DNA of 64,000 nt from Paraclostridium bifermentans (GTDB lineage Bacteria; Bacillota; Clostridia; Peptostreptococcales; Peptostreptococcaceae), in contig NZ_CP079737.1 of the NCBI RefSeq assembly GCF_019916025.1, forward strand, positions 1,550,001-1,614,000. The letters are read 5' to 3'. Shown here piece by piece: positions 52,716 to 61,388 of this stretch; position 1 is the stretch's first letter; every line of letters starts with the position of its first letter. The translations under genes and the position numbers were made by a program. Below the pieces are notes generated by a model. It was not told where the DNA came from and made no database searches. It saw nothing but the letters and a program-made list of their open reading frames with translations.

Positions 52716-53102
52716 ATGGAAAAGTTAAGCACTATTCAAAAAAGAGAAAAATTAAATGATGTATATGCAATGGGTGGAAAAGGTCCTGGAGGTGCTAATC
52801 ACAGATATGTAATTTGTAAGCATGGAGAAACTAACTGGACTTGTGGTAATAATTCTATCGGAGTATATGATGATATAAGATTTCAAAATGGTCCTAGATC
52901 AGATGAAGACTCAATACATGGAGTATGCGACCAAGATTTATTAGAAATTGTAAAACACAGACTGCAATGCTTCCAAAATGGTCCATTTGCTACTGAATAT
53001 AATTCAAAAGCATTGGAACACTTAGAAGTAGCGCTAATGTATCTAAATAGAAGAGTTGAAGATAGAATAGAGCGTAATGTTCTTGGAACATACAATAAAT
53101 AA
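52716..53102 (+). CDS. tad1: Tad1-like anti-defence signal sponge
   Basis: 128 residues, GAGGTGATA ribosome site. N-terminal domain (~1-60): KREKLNDVYAMGGKGPGGAN then a strand and DDIRFQNGP. C-terminal Acb2/Tad1 hairpin (~65-128): GVCDQDLLEIVKHRLQCFQN, GPFATEYNSKALEHLEVALM and YLNRRVEDRIERNVLGTYNK. This pattern matches Tad1, a phage protein which sequesters the cyclic ADP-ribose signal of Thoeris defence; the related Acb2 binds CBASS cyclic nucleotides. It lies between terminators within head genes, as cargo. The exact ligand here is unknown. Confidence 0.75.
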   Translation: MEKLSTIQKREKLNDVYAMGGKGPGGANHRYVICKHGETNWTCGNNSIGVYDDIRFQNGPRSDEDSIHGVCDQDLLEIVKHRLQCFQNGPFATEYNSKALEHLEVALMYLNRRVEDRIERNVLGTYNK

Positions 53103-53111
53103 TTATTAACT

Positions 53112-53138
53112 GGATTAGATTTTATCTAATCTTTTTTT
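53112..53138 (+). terminator. Terminator after the Tad1-like gene
   Basis: GGATTAGAT TTT ATCTAATC then T7. Confidence 0.8.
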
Positions 53139-53168
53139 ATGCTCATATACCAAGTGTATAAGGAGAAT

Positions 53169-53201
53169 GTCGGACTTAGCAATGCTATAACCGACTTTTT
53201 T
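53169..53201 (+). terminator. Second terminator-like hairpin before scaffold gene
   Basis: GTCGG / CCGAC with inner TTAGC / GCTA and six T. With the previous site it forms a double block in the 53103-53300 gap, which otherwise holds no gene. Confidence 0.65.
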
Positions 53202-53300
53202 AATGTCTTTTTAGTTTTATTGATAGACGTAAAAGAACAATGAAACTACCTAAAAATTCGAGAGGTAAACTCGTAAAAAACGTAAATTTAGGAGGTAAAG

Positions 53301-53927
53301 ATGAAAAGAAGTTTTTTAAAAGAATTAGGTCTTGAGAGTGAAGTTATAGATAAGATAATGACTGAGAATGGCAAAGACATAGAAAAATATAAAACTGAGT
53401 TAGAAGATTACGTTGAAGAAGTTAGAGACTTAAAAGCTGGTAAAGTAGATGTCTCAAAGGAGATAGAAAAAGCTATAAAGGAAAAAGAAGAAGAATACAA
53501 GGAACGCTTTGAGAAAGCTGAGAAGTATGATTCTGTATTTGAAGAGCTAGAAACTCTAAAGAAAGATAATGCTGCTAAGGAATATGCTAAAAAAGTAGAA
53601 AAATTCTTTGAAGAAAATAATATAGACTTTACAAGCTCTATTGCTAAAGAAGCTATACTTAATAAGTTTAAAGAAAAAGACTTTAAGTTAAATGAAGATA
53701 AGTTTGGAGAAGATGTATCTAAATTCATGAAAGAATTGCAAGAAAGTAATAAAGATGCTTTTAAAGAGTTAGAGAAAGAAAATTCTAATAAGAACCAAAC
53801 ATATAAATACACTCCAAAGGGAGCGAATACAAACCCAGGAGAGGTTGAAAGTTTAGGAGCAAGATTAGCTAAACAATCAATAGAATCAAATGGAAGTAAC
53901 CATAATTATTTCGGAGGTGGCCAATAA
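53301..53927 (+). CDS. Capsid scaffolding protein (GP20/DUF4355 type)
   Basis: 208 residues, TAGGAGG ribosome site. Highly charged, mostly coiled-coil (residues ~20-165), with a disordered C-terminus rich in Asn/Gly/Ser ending HNYFGGGQ. Position between portal genes and the major capsid gene and its composition fit a scaffold that guides prohead assembly and is then lost. Stop codon overlaps the next ATG (TAATG). Confidence 0.82.
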   Translation: MKRSFLKELGLESEVIDKIMTENGKDIEKYKTELEDYVEEVRDLKAGKVDVSKEIEKAIKEKEEEYKERFEKAEKYDSVFEELETLKKDNAAKEYAKKVEKFFEENNIDFTSSIAKEAILNKFKEKDFKLNEDKFGEDVSKFMKELQESNKDAFKELEKENSNKNQTYKYTPKGANTNPGEVESLGARLAKQSIESNGSNHNYFGGGQ

Positions 53928-54238
53928 TGGGAAAAATAACAGTTACTCAATACACAAATAGTAAAGAAATATTAAAGTACGATCACTTCGTATCAGAAAA
54001 AGTTATATTAACTCAAGCTAATGCAACTACTTCGGGATCTAAGAAGATAGTAAAGGCAGGAACTATATTGCCTGCTAACGATGCTACAGCAAAAGGTGTT
54101 GTTCTTTATGATGTAGACGTTACGAATGGTGATGAAACGGGAGCATTAGTTATACATGGATTTATAGATAAATCTAAAATACCAACTCAACCGGAATCAG
54201 CAGCTATAACAGCTTTACCAATGATAAAATTTATATAA
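53927..54238 (+). CDS. Head decoration/stabilisation protein
   Basis: 103 residues, all beta, with VKAGTILPANDATAKGVVLYDVDV, resembling the lambda gpD-like decoration proteins found directly before the major capsid gene in clostridial phages. It would bind the capsid surface after expansion. Overlaps the scaffold gene by one base. Confidence 0.7.
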   Translation: MGKITVTQYTNSKEILKYDHFVSEKVILTQANATTSGSKKIVKAGTILPANDATAKGVVLYDVDVTNGDETGALVIHGFIDKSKIPTQPESAAITALPMIKFI

Positions 54239-54258
54239 TTTAAGGAGGATTAAGATAT

Positions 54259-55308
54259 ATGAGTATATACGATATAGTTAAAGCTAAGGAAATAGGAGTT
54301 TATTACAATGCTATGCAAAAGGATAGACCTCCATTTTTAGGAGAGATACTATTCCCTGTGAATAAAAAATTAGGATTAGATTTAAAATGGATAAAAGGTT
54401 CTAAAGGACTTCCTGTAGCATTAAAATCTAGTGCTTTTGATGCTAAGGCAGAAATAAGAGATAGAGTAGGATTTGCAGATGTAAATACTGAAATGCCTTT
54501 CTTTAAAGAGTCTATGTTAATAAAAGAATCAGATAGACAAGAATTAAATAAGTTAGAAGGCAATGCTGCTAATCAACCTTATGTTGATTTAATAACTAAG
54601 AATATCTTTGATGATGTTACAACTTTAGTTGATGGAGCAGAAGTACAACTTGAAAGAATGAGAATGCAGTTATTAAGTGAAGGTAAAATAGCTATAAAAG
54701 GAAAAGATTCTGGTGGAACTGAAAAAGCTTTAGATTATGACTATCAATTAGCTGATGGACAAAAGGTTTCTTCTGATTGGTCTCAAGCATCTGCAGATAT
54801 AATAGGTGATATAGAAAAATGGATTAATGATGCAGAAATAAGAACGGGTTCAAAACCAACTAGAGCAATATGTACATCTGCCACATTTAATTATTTAATT
54901 AAAAACGAAGGTATAATAGCAGCTATAAAAGGAGTTAATGCAGGAGTAGCAATAACGAAAGCTAAAGTTAAAAAGTTTGTAGAAGAAGAACTAGACTTAG
55001 TTATAGAGATATACTCTAAGAAATTTAAATCAGAAGCAGGTGTTACAACTAGTTTCTTTAAAGATGATGTATTTACATTACTACCTGATGGAAACTTAGG
55101 TAACACTTGGTTAGGAACTACTCCAGAAGAGTCTGACTTAATGAGCGGAGCAACTGATGCAGAGGTTCAATTAGTTAAACAAGGTATAGCAATAACAACA
55201 ACTAAAAAGACAGATCCTGTTAATGTTAATACAAAAGTATCTATGATAGGATTACCAAGTTTTGAAAGAGCTGATGAAATAGTAATAGCTACAGTTAAAC
55301 CCAGCTAA
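54259..55308 (+). CDS. Major capsid protein (E family, HK97 fold)
   Basis: 349 residues, AAGGAGG ribosome site. DRVGFADVNTEMPFFKESML, the long acidic helix region, TRAICTSATFNYLI and the C-terminal SMIGLPSFERADEIVIATVK match the major capsid protein E family. It forms the icosahedral shell. Gene order scaffold-decoration-capsid is standard. Confidence 0.88.
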   Translation: MSIYDIVKAKEIGVYYNAMQKDRPPFLGEILFPVNKKLGLDLKWIKGSKGLPVALKSSAFDAKAEIRDRVGFADVNTEMPFFKESMLIKESDRQELNKLEGNAANQPYVDLITKNIFDDVTTLVDGAEVQLERMRMQLLSEGKIAIKGKDSGGTEKALDYDYQLADGQKVSSDWSQASADIIGDIEKWINDAEIRTGSKPTRAICTSATFNYLIKNEGIIAAIKGVNAGVAITKAKVKKFVEEELDLVIEIYSKKFKSEAGVTTSFFKDDVFTLLPDGNLGNTWLGTTPEESDLMSGATDAEVQLVKQGIAITTTKKTDPVNVNTKVSMIGLPSFERADEIVIATVKPS

Positions 55309-55315
55309 GGCCCTT

Positions 55316-55471
55316 ATGAAAACTGAGGGCACAGAAAGTATAGAAACTAAAGAAGAACCTATCAATTTAGAATCTATGACAGTGGAAAATTTAAAACAAT
55401 TAGCTAAAGAGAAAGGGATAGAAGGTTATTCTTCTATGAAAAAGGCTGAATTAATAGAGAAGTTAGGTTAA
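55316..55471 (+). CDS. Small HeH/Rho-N-like domain protein, 51 residues
   Basis: ATG 55316 seven bases after the capsid stop. Acidic N-terminus, then MTVENLKQLAKEKGIEGYSS and MKKAELIEKLG, the HeH/LEM-like helix-extended-loop-helix pattern which often follows capsid genes as a separate or fused DNA-binding tail. Confidence 0.7.
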   Translation: MKTEGTESIETKEEPINLESMTVENLKQLAKEKGIEGYSSMKKAELIEKLG

Positions 55472-55511
55472 TCCTAGCTTCTTTTAGTTTAGCTAGAAAG
55501 CAGGTGATTTC

Positions 55512-55862
55512 ATGCTTGAAAATATTAAAATGTTGCTTGGATTAGATGATGGCAAATACGATAAGTTGATTTTATATCAAATAGATAAAGTCACTAAGAA
55601 AGTATTATCTCATTGCAATATAAATCAATTAAATCCAGTGCTTGAAGGTCTTGTTGAAGAAAAGGTATATAATGCAATGAAGAATAAAACAAGTGGGAAT
55701 AACGTAGCAACGGATAATAACAACAATATAAAGTCTGTAACTAGAGGAGACACTAGAATAGAATACAATGTTGGAGAAGCTAAAACAGAAGTATTAGAAG
55801 CTACTGACTTTGATACAAGTGATATTAAACTACTTAACCAGTTTAGAAAGTTGAGGAAATGA
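55512..55862 (+). CDS. Head-tail connector protein (gp6/gp15-like)
   Basis: 116 residues. N-terminal helices LENIKMLLGLDDGKYDKLIL and QIDKVTKKVLSHC with a flexible middle and C-terminal LLNQFRKLRK, the usual pattern of adaptor proteins that attach below the portal. First in the connector block, GCAGGTGAT ribosome site. Confidence 0.8.
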   Translation: MLENIKMLLGLDDGKYDKLILYQIDKVTKKVLSHCNINQLNPVLEGLVEEKVYNAMKNKTSGNNVATDNNNNIKSVTRGDTRIEYNVGEAKTEVLEATDFDTSDIKLLNQFRKLRK

Positions 55863-55863
55863 T

Positions 55864-56211
55864 ATGACAGAAGCTGAAATATTAGAAACAACTTACTTTG
55901 ATTTATGCACTATAAAACGTAAAGTTAAAATTGAAAATGAAGAAACAGGAGTTACTTCTTCTGAACTAAAAATTATAGCTGAAAATATTAAGTGTGCATT
56001 AAGTAAAAAAGACGCTCCTATAATTTCAAGTGATGGTGTAGGCAAAATTGTATATAGCAATCAGTTATTTACTAATCCTAATATAGATATACAGGAAGGT
56101 GATATATTAGATGTAGTCAGTATGGGTAATACAACAACTTACTTAGCATCTAAGCCATTTCCATATCCTAGTCATAAAATTACACCTATAACTGAAAGAA
56201 AGAGGGTTTAA
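55864..56211 (+). CDS. Head closure/stopper protein
   Basis: 115 residues, one base after the adaptor gene. Beta-rich: YFDLCTIKRKVKIENEETG, IKCALSKKD, DIQEGDILDVV. Length and position agree with SPP1 gp16-type stoppers that keep DNA in the head before tail joining. Confidence 0.72.
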   Translation: MTEAEILETTYFDLCTIKRKVKIENEETGVTSSELKIIAENIKCALSKKDAPIISSDGVGKIVYSNQLFTNPNIDIQEGDILDVVSMGNTTTYLASKPFPYPSHKITPITERKRV

Positions 56212-56212
56212 A

Positions 56213-56635
56213 ATGAAAATAGAAGGATTGGAAGATTTAGAGAGAACTCTTGAAAACTCTAGTAAGAATTTTGAGCCGGAAGCTAAAAAAGCATTATCAA
56301 GAATAGGTAATACACTTTTAAGAAAAGTAAAGCTTAAAACTCCTGTAGCTGAGGATTATGGTGGAACTCTTAGACGAAGTTGGAAAATGAAATATGAAGA
56401 GAGGCTTGTTGTAAGTGTAATCAATGATTCTGAGTATGCTCCACATGTTGAATTTGGACATAGGACAAGGCTTGGCAAAGGTGGGAACTCTAAAAATCCT
56501 AAATATAAATATAAACCTAAATCAGATGGAATTAAATTTGTTGAAGGTAGATATATGTTAACTAGATCTATAGAAGAAGTTGAAAAGGAAATTGAAGAAG
56601 ACTTAGAAATAATAATAGATAATTTATGGGAGTAA
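56213..56635 (+). CDS. HK97 gp10-like tail-completion protein
   Basis: 140 residues. EGLEDLERTLENSS, KALSRIGNTLLRKVKLKTPV, GGTLRRSWKMKYE and the YAPHVEFGHRTR box are the signature of the HK97 gp10 family, which finishes the head-tail interface. Overlaps or abuts its neighbours closely. Confidence 0.88.
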   Translation: MKIEGLEDLERTLENSSKNFEPEAKKALSRIGNTLLRKVKLKTPVAEDYGGTLRRSWKMKYEERLVVSVINDSEYAPHVEFGHRTRLGKGGNSKNPKYKYKPKSDGIKFVEGRYMLTRSIEEVEKEIEEDLEIIIDNLWE

Positions 56636-56643
56636 TTACTAAT

Positions 56644-57093
56644 ATGATTGCATACAAAGATATTTTATATGCTACTACAAAGCTAATTAAAAGTAAGCAT
56701 AAAGGTATTAGTGTTTTTGATAAAAATCAAGTTGGCATGCTTAATGATGAGGAAAATAATGAATGTTTTTATGTCAAAATTATGCCTGTTGGAAAAAAGA
56801 CATTTACAAATACTTCGAACTTAAAAAGTTTAATTATCAGCATTAAGTACTTTAATGACGATGAATTAAAATGTTATGAGATAGCAGATAGTTTAGAAAG
56901 TCTATTTGATAGAAAACTAAAAGTAAAAGACAGGGTATTAGAAATATCTAGTGTAGAACCTAACATTTTAAACGATGAAGTAGGTGATATGCTAGATTTT
57001 TTAATTTACATAGACTTTGCAGAGGGTTCTATTAAAGAAACTGAGGATTATGAACTTATGAAAGAAATTAACATAGAAACTAAAAGAAAGTAG
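56644..57093 (+). CDS. Tail terminator-like protein (DUF6838 type)
   Basis: About 149 residues from ATG 56644, which has GGGAG upstream; an in-frame ATG at 56626 overlaps the previous gene and lacks a ribosome site. Alpha/beta pattern: YKDILYATTKLIKS, ECFYVKIMP, SLIISIKYF, LDFLIYIDFAE. Position just before the sheath gene fits the protein that caps the tail end. Confidence 0.72.
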   Translation: MIAYKDILYATTKLIKSKHKGISVFDKNQVGMLNDEENNECFYVKIMPVGKKTFTNTSNLKSLIISIKYFNDDELKCYEIADSLESLFDRKLKVKDRVLEISSVEPNILNDEVGDMLDFLIYIDFAEGSIKETEDYELMKEINIETKRK

Positions 57094-57101
57094 GTGTTTA
57101 A

Positions 57102-58163
57102 ATGACAGGATTACCAAGTATAAACATCGAGTTTAAAAAAAGAGCTTCTACTCTTGTATCGAGAGGTAGTAAGGGCGTAGTTGCTTTAGTTTTAAGAGAT
57201 GCAACTAATAACGGAGTAAAGTATATTACAGATGATTATGATATACCAACTACATTTTCAGATGATAATCAAAAATATATAAAATTATGTCTAGTAGGTA
57301 ATGTATATAAGCCTAGAAAAATTGTTATAAGTACTATAAATGCCGATTCAGATATACAGACAGCACTTGATTTATTGGAATTAGAAGAATTTGATTATTT
57401 AGCAGTACCTTCTATACAAACAGATGAAAAGGTTAAAGTTAAAACATTTATAAATAAGATGAGAACTGATATAAAGTATAAAGCAAGATGTGTTATGAAC
57501 GATGCTTCAGATGCTGAATATGTAGTTAATTTTAGCACTAACGATATAGTTATGGAAAAGTTCGGCAACTTAAGCAATGCAGAGTTTTGCTGTTTTGTAG
57601 CTGGATTTATAGCTGGAACACCGATGAGTCAATCAATAACTTACGCCGTACCAAATGGAGTAACGGGTATACCAGTACAAACTAAAATAGAAGCCGGTAA
57701 TAAAGTTAAAGCAGGTGAGCTTCTTTTAATAAAAGAAGCTGGATCTATTAGATTTGCAAGAGGTATAAATTCACTTACAACTTTAACAGACACTAAGACT
57801 GAGGATTTTCAAAAGATAAAATTAATGGATATTATGGACTTAATGTTTAATGATATGAGGGGGTTAGCAATTAAAAACTATATAGGTAAAATGCCTAACT
57901 CGTATGATAATAAATGTAAATTAATAATTGGTTATAATTCTTATTTAGATGTTTTAGTAGGAGATGAATTAGTAGAAAATGATTATTTTGTTGGAATAAA
58001 TATAGAAAAGCAAAAAAACTATCTAAAATCCATAGGAATTGATGTAGATGATATGACGGAACAAGAAATAAAAGAAGAAAATACAAAAGATAAAGTTTTC
58101 TTAAAGGTTAAATGCAATTTAATAGATAGTACAGAAGAAATAGATATGGATGTTGAAATATAA
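57102..58163 (+). CDS. Contractile tail sheath protein
   Basis: 353 residues. GLPSINIEFKKRASTLVSRG and SRGSKGVVALVLRD at the N-terminus and DIMDLMFNDMRGLAIKNYIG towards the end match the XkdK-type tail sheath family of PBSX and clostridial myophages. It shows that the tail is contractile. Ribosome site GTAGGTG. Confidence 0.9.
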   Translation: MTGLPSINIEFKKRASTLVSRGSKGVVALVLRDATNNGVKYITDDYDIPTTFSDDNQKYIKLCLVGNVYKPRKIVISTINADSDIQTALDLLELEEFDYLAVPSIQTDEKVKVKTFINKMRTDIKYKARCVMNDASDAEYVVNFSTNDIVMEKFGNLSNAEFCCFVAGFIAGTPMSQSITYAVPNGVTGIPVQTKIEAGNKVKAGELLLIKEAGSIRFARGINSLTTLTDTKTEDFQKIKLMDIMDLMFNDMRGLAIKNYIGKMPNSYDNKCKLIIGYNSYLDVLVGDELVENDYFVGINIEKQKNYLKSIGIDVDDMTEQEIKEENTKDKVFLKVKCNLIDSTEEIDMDVEI

Positions 58164-58175
58164 GGTGGTGGTTAA

Positions 58176-58598
58176 ATGAAAACTAACGAAGCAATAAGTG
58201 GTACTTGGGGGAAGTTATCTCTTGATGATGAAGATATAACTTCTTTAAAAGCATTCCAAGCAAAAGATGAGTATCAAAAAGAAGAAGTCGTTAAGTGTGG
58301 TTCTATGGTAAAGGGTTATAAGATAACAGGAATTGACCGTAAAGGTTCAGCTACCTTCAATAAAGTTGATAGTAAGATGTGTATAAAAATACTTGATAAG
58401 GTTCAGAAAGGGATAACTCCTAGATTTACTATAATAGTTGCACTTGATGATCCCGATGCTCATGGATGTGAGAGAATGGCTTTTCATGATGTAGTATTTG
58501 ATGATCTAACGCTATTTGACTTTGAAAGTGGAGCATTAGGAACTGTGGAGTGTCCTTTCACTTATGAATGGGTTACTCCACTTGATTTAATAGGATAA
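58176..58598 (+). CDS. Tail tube protein (XkdM-like)
   Basis: 140 residues. NEAISGTWGKLSLDDEDITS at the start and EWVTPLDLIG at the end match XkdM-type tube proteins; all-beta. It forms the inner tube inside the sheath. A terminator follows, which may lower expression of downstream genes relative to sheath and tube. Confidence 0.9.
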   Translation: MKTNEAISGTWGKLSLDDEDITSLKAFQAKDEYQKEEVVKCGSMVKGYKITGIDRKGSATFNKVDSKMCIKILDKVQKGITPRFTIIVALDDPDAHGCERMAFHDVVFDDLTLFDFESGALGTVECPFTYEWVTPLDLIG

Positions 58599-58614
58599 GT
58601 AAAAATAACTTACA

Positions 58615-58637
58615 GGCTAGGGTGAAACCTAGCTTTT
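58615..58637 (+). terminator. Terminator after tail tube gene
   Basis: GGCTAGG GTGAAA CCTAGCT then T-run; inside the tail operon. Confidence 0.75.
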
Positions 58638-58665
58638 TTAATTTAAATTTTAGGAGAGTTCATAT

Positions 58666-58917
58666 ATGGATGACAAGTTGAAAAAAGTAGACATTATCGC
58701 ATCTATTGATAATTTAAGCGGAAATTCTGTTAATGAAAAATATGAGAATTTATATAAAGCTATAGGTAAATATTTTATAGCAAACGCAGATAGAATGTCT
58801 AAAGATATGTGCTTTAATAATCGATGTTTAAATATATCTATAGATATTGTTCCTGGTGAATTGATTACGATTGATAGAAAAACAAGTGAATTTTTAATGG
58901 AGGTAGATTATGAGTAA
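58666..58917 (+). CDS. Small tail-region protein, 83 residues
   Basis: TAGGAGAG ribosome site; overlaps the chaperone gene start by eight bases. Contains an N-terminal helix and a C-terminal strand pair (NISIDIVPGELITIDRK). No known family, but its place between tube and chaperone suggests a tail role. Confidence 0.6.
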   Translation: MDDKLKKVDIIASIDNLSGNSVNEKYENLYKAIGKYFIANADRMSKDMCFNNRCLNISIDIVPGELITIDRKTSEFLMEVDYE

Positions 58918-59323
58918 TGCAATAGAACTATTATTAAATGCAAACAATGAAAGCTTCGAAAGACCTTCGAAAATAGTTGAAATACCTAGATTATCTAAGG
59001 TTTTAGGTAAAAAATTTGAACTTAAGTGTAAATCACTAACAATGGGAAAAACAAATGCTTTAAGAATGCAGTGTGCTAATCAAAAAACAGGAGAGGTCGA
59101 TATTCCTAAGCTTCAAGTGAAAACTCTTATAGAAGGAGTATTTGAACCAGAAGGAGGAACTTTCTTCTTTAAAAATAAAGATTTACATAAAAAATTCCAA
59201 GTTCCTAATGCTGAGGAATTTATGAATAAGCTGCTATTAAGTGGTGAGGTAGACCATCTATTTGAAATTATAACTGATTTAGGAGAATTCAATGAGGATG
59301 CTACAGAAGAAATAAAAAACTAA
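58910..59323 (+). CDS. Tail assembly chaperone, short form (XkdN-like)
   Basis: 137 residues, GGAGG ribosome site. PRLSKVLGKKFELKCKSLTM and FQVPNAEEFMNKLLLSGEV are typical of XkdN. It corresponds to lambda gpG: it coats the tape measure during tail building. The last codons form a slippery heptamer before the TAA stop, so a fraction of ribosomes should make the longer form ending at 59520. Confidence 0.88.
   Translation: MSNAIELLLNANNESFERPSKIVEIPRLSKVLGKKFELKCKSLTMGKTNALRMQCANQKTGEVDIPKLQVKTLIEGVFEPEGGTFFFKNKDLHKKFQVPNAEEFMNKLLLSGEVDHLFEIITDLGEFNEDATEEIKN
59314..59320 (+). promoter_or_regulatory. Programmed -1 ribosomal frameshift site
   Basis: A AAA AAC in the zero frame (ATA AAA AAC TAA), an ideal slippery heptamer immediately before the stop; the -1 frame is open to 59520. 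Confidence 0.85.
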
Positions 59324-59520
59324 TAAGGACAAATGCAGAATATCAAACTATGTATCTTATGTTCAAGCATAAAGAAATGATGCCTTGGGACTTCAATAGG
59401 TTAACTAAAGAAGATAAATTATTGCTTAATATATTAATTAATACGGAACTTGATGAAAGATTAGAAGAGAAGTTGAAATTTGCTAAAGATAGCAAGGCTA
59501 TACCGGTAATTAGTGTGTAA
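59320..59520 (+). CDS. -1 frame extension of the tail chaperone (gpGT-like C-terminal part)
   Basis: Read after slippage it adds 66 residues (LIRTNAEYQTMYLMFKHKEM then PWDFNRLTKEDKLLLNIL), making a 203-residue fusion. The PWDF-x-L-x2-EDK pattern is like the T part of lambda gpGT, which binds tape measure protein. A free start (ATG 59350) has no good ribosome site, favouring frameshift expression. Confidence 0.82.
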   Translation, partial: LIRTNAEYQTMYLMFKHKEMMPWDFNRLTKEDKLLLNILINTELDERLEEKLKFAKDSKAIPVISV

Positions 59521-59554
59521 TTCTGTATTTGTCTTTATTTGAGGAGATGGTTAA

Positions 59555-61387
59555 ATGTCTAAAGAAAAGAAGTTAAAAGCCACCATAGAGCTAAAAGATA
59601 AATATACAAAACCTATCCAAAATGTAACTAAGAAAACTCAGTTTTTTATAAAAATAGCTAGCAAAGTTAAACCTGTAGTTATAAAAGCTGATGATAAAGC
59701 AAGTAAAACTATAGAAAAAGTAGTTGGTAAGATTAAAAAACTTAAGTCAATTAAAGCTCCTAGATTTGTTATAAAAGCTAAAGATAATGCTAGCAAAGTT
59801 ATATCGAAAGTTAAAGGAAGTATAAGCAAGATTAAGAGCTTGAAAACCGTTCAGTTAGCAATAAAGGCTAAAGATAATGCAACTAATATGCTCTCCAAAA
59901 TTCATGGGAAAGCTAAGGGAATTGCAAGAAATGTATACTCGATAACTATCAAAGCAAAAGACTTAGCTAGTGGTGTTATAGATAAGATAAAAGGTAAAGC
60001 CAAAGCACTAGGAATGGTTGCATTAGGAGGAGCTACAGCAGGAGCAACTGTTGGAGTAAAAGGATTAGCAGAGGAAGAAACTCAAAAAATAACTATAAAT
60101 AGAGTTATAGAAAATAGTGGCAAAAGTAAAAAGCAAGCTAAAAAAGCTACTGATAATTACTACAAGTATTTAGCTGATTATGCTAATAAAACACCTTTTA
60201 CAACTCAAGAAATAGCCGGATTCGGGACTAAGGGTATGATGATGGCTAAAGGTAATGTAAAGAGTGCTAAAAATTATACAGACATGATGGCAAATGTAAA
60301 AGCTTTTGTTGGTGATATGAGAACGTCCCAAGAAGTTGCAGAAGCTTTCTTTTCGGCTCAAAATGGGAATTTGGAATCTCTTAATAATATATTAGGAGAG
60401 AATTATTCTAGTTTCGATAAAGCTATAGAAGGTATAAAGAAAAAACAAGGCGGACTAGTTGATGAAATGTCTCAAACATCTGGAGGATTATGGTCCACAA
60501 TTTTAGGTAAGGTTGCAAATGGAGCTAAAAATGTAGTTAAAGTATTTGGAGATTCCCTAAAAGGTGGAATGAGTAATTTCATAGGATTTATAGATTCCGC
60601 TTCTTCTAACATGATTAGCTTTGCTGAAAGAGTTGGGAGTTTAGATTTTTCAACTTTATTTAAAAGGTTTGACATATCTTACATGACTAACGCAATTCAA
60701 CCAGTTGTAGATTTATTTAATCAATTTTTTACAGCTATTGAAACTAAATCACCTACAACAATGGGTATAATGCAAATTTTAGGAACTGTATGTAATACTG
60801 TATGGAGTGGGGTAGGAGCGGTTATAAATGCTGTTAAGCCTATAATCGAAAAAATATTTAATTTTATAGGAGAGCATGGATCAGAAATATCAAATATAGT
60901 TAATGGACTTGGAGTTATTTGGAATGCTGTATGGAGTGTTATAGGAGTATTGCTTGAAGCAGCTTGGGTTGTTGTTAAACCTATACTGTCTTTACTTTTA
61001 AAAACACTTGATAAACTTTCTACAGCTATTCAAAAGGTTGGAGATTGGTGGAAAAATATGTGCGATAAGATTAATAATAATCCTATTGTAGCTACTGTAA
61101 AAAAAGTGTTTACTGGTGATGATGGTAAAAAAAGTACTCCTAAGAAAGGTAAAAGAAGTGCTTTTGGTACTAGAGAAGTACGAGGTAATGAAATTCCTTT
61201 TAGGCTGCATGATGGAGAAAGAATTCTGACAAAGGGAGAGGCTAAGAGACTTGATAAAAATCAAGTTAATGGTGTAAATATAACTATTAAAGGATTAACA
61301 GTAAGAGAAGAAGCTGATATTGATAAAGTTGCAACTAAGTTAGTTAAAAAGCTTAACCAAAATAGAATTATAATGGGAGGTGTGTAA
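59555..61387 (+). CDS. Tail tape measure protein
   Basis: 610 residues, GAGGAGATGG ribosome site. The first ~150 residues are repeated basic units of the type IKAKDNASKVISKVKG; a glycine/alanine hydrophobic segment (~155-170) follows, then TITINRVIENSGKSKK-type helices, a membrane-like middle and a C-terminal segment RLHDGERILTKGEAKRL. It sets tail length; 610 residues is short for a myovirus and suggests a short tail. Follows the chaperone as expected. Confidence 0.87.
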   Translation: MSKEKKLKATIELKDKYTKPIQNVTKKTQFFIKIASKVKPVVIKADDKASKTIEKVVGKIKKLKSIKAPRFVIKAKDNASKVISKVKGSISKIKSLKTVQLAIKAKDNATNMLSKIHGKAKGIARNVYSITIKAKDLASGVIDKIKGKAKALGMVALGGATAGATVGVKGLAEEETQKITINRVIENSGKSKKQAKKATDNYYKYLADYANKTPFTTQEIAGFGTKGMMMAKGNVKSAKNYTDMMANVKAFVGDMRTSQEVAEAFFSAQNGNLESLNNILGENYSSFDKAIEGIKKKQGGLVDEMSQTSGGLWSTILGKVANGAKNVVKVFGDSLKGGMSNFIGFIDSASSNMISFAERVGSLDFSTLFKRFDISYMTNAIQPVVDLFNQFFTAIETKSPTTMGIMQILGTVCNTVWSGVGAVINAVKPIIEKIFNFIGEHGSEISNIVNGLGVIWNAVWSVIGVLLEAAWVVVKPILSLLLKTLDKLSTAIQKVGDWWKNMCDKINNNPIVATVKKVFTGDDGKKSTPKKGKRSAFGTREVRGNEIPFRLHDGERILTKGEAKRLDKNQVNGVNITIKGLTVREEADIDKVATKLVKKLNQNRIIMGGV

Positions 61388-61388
61388 A

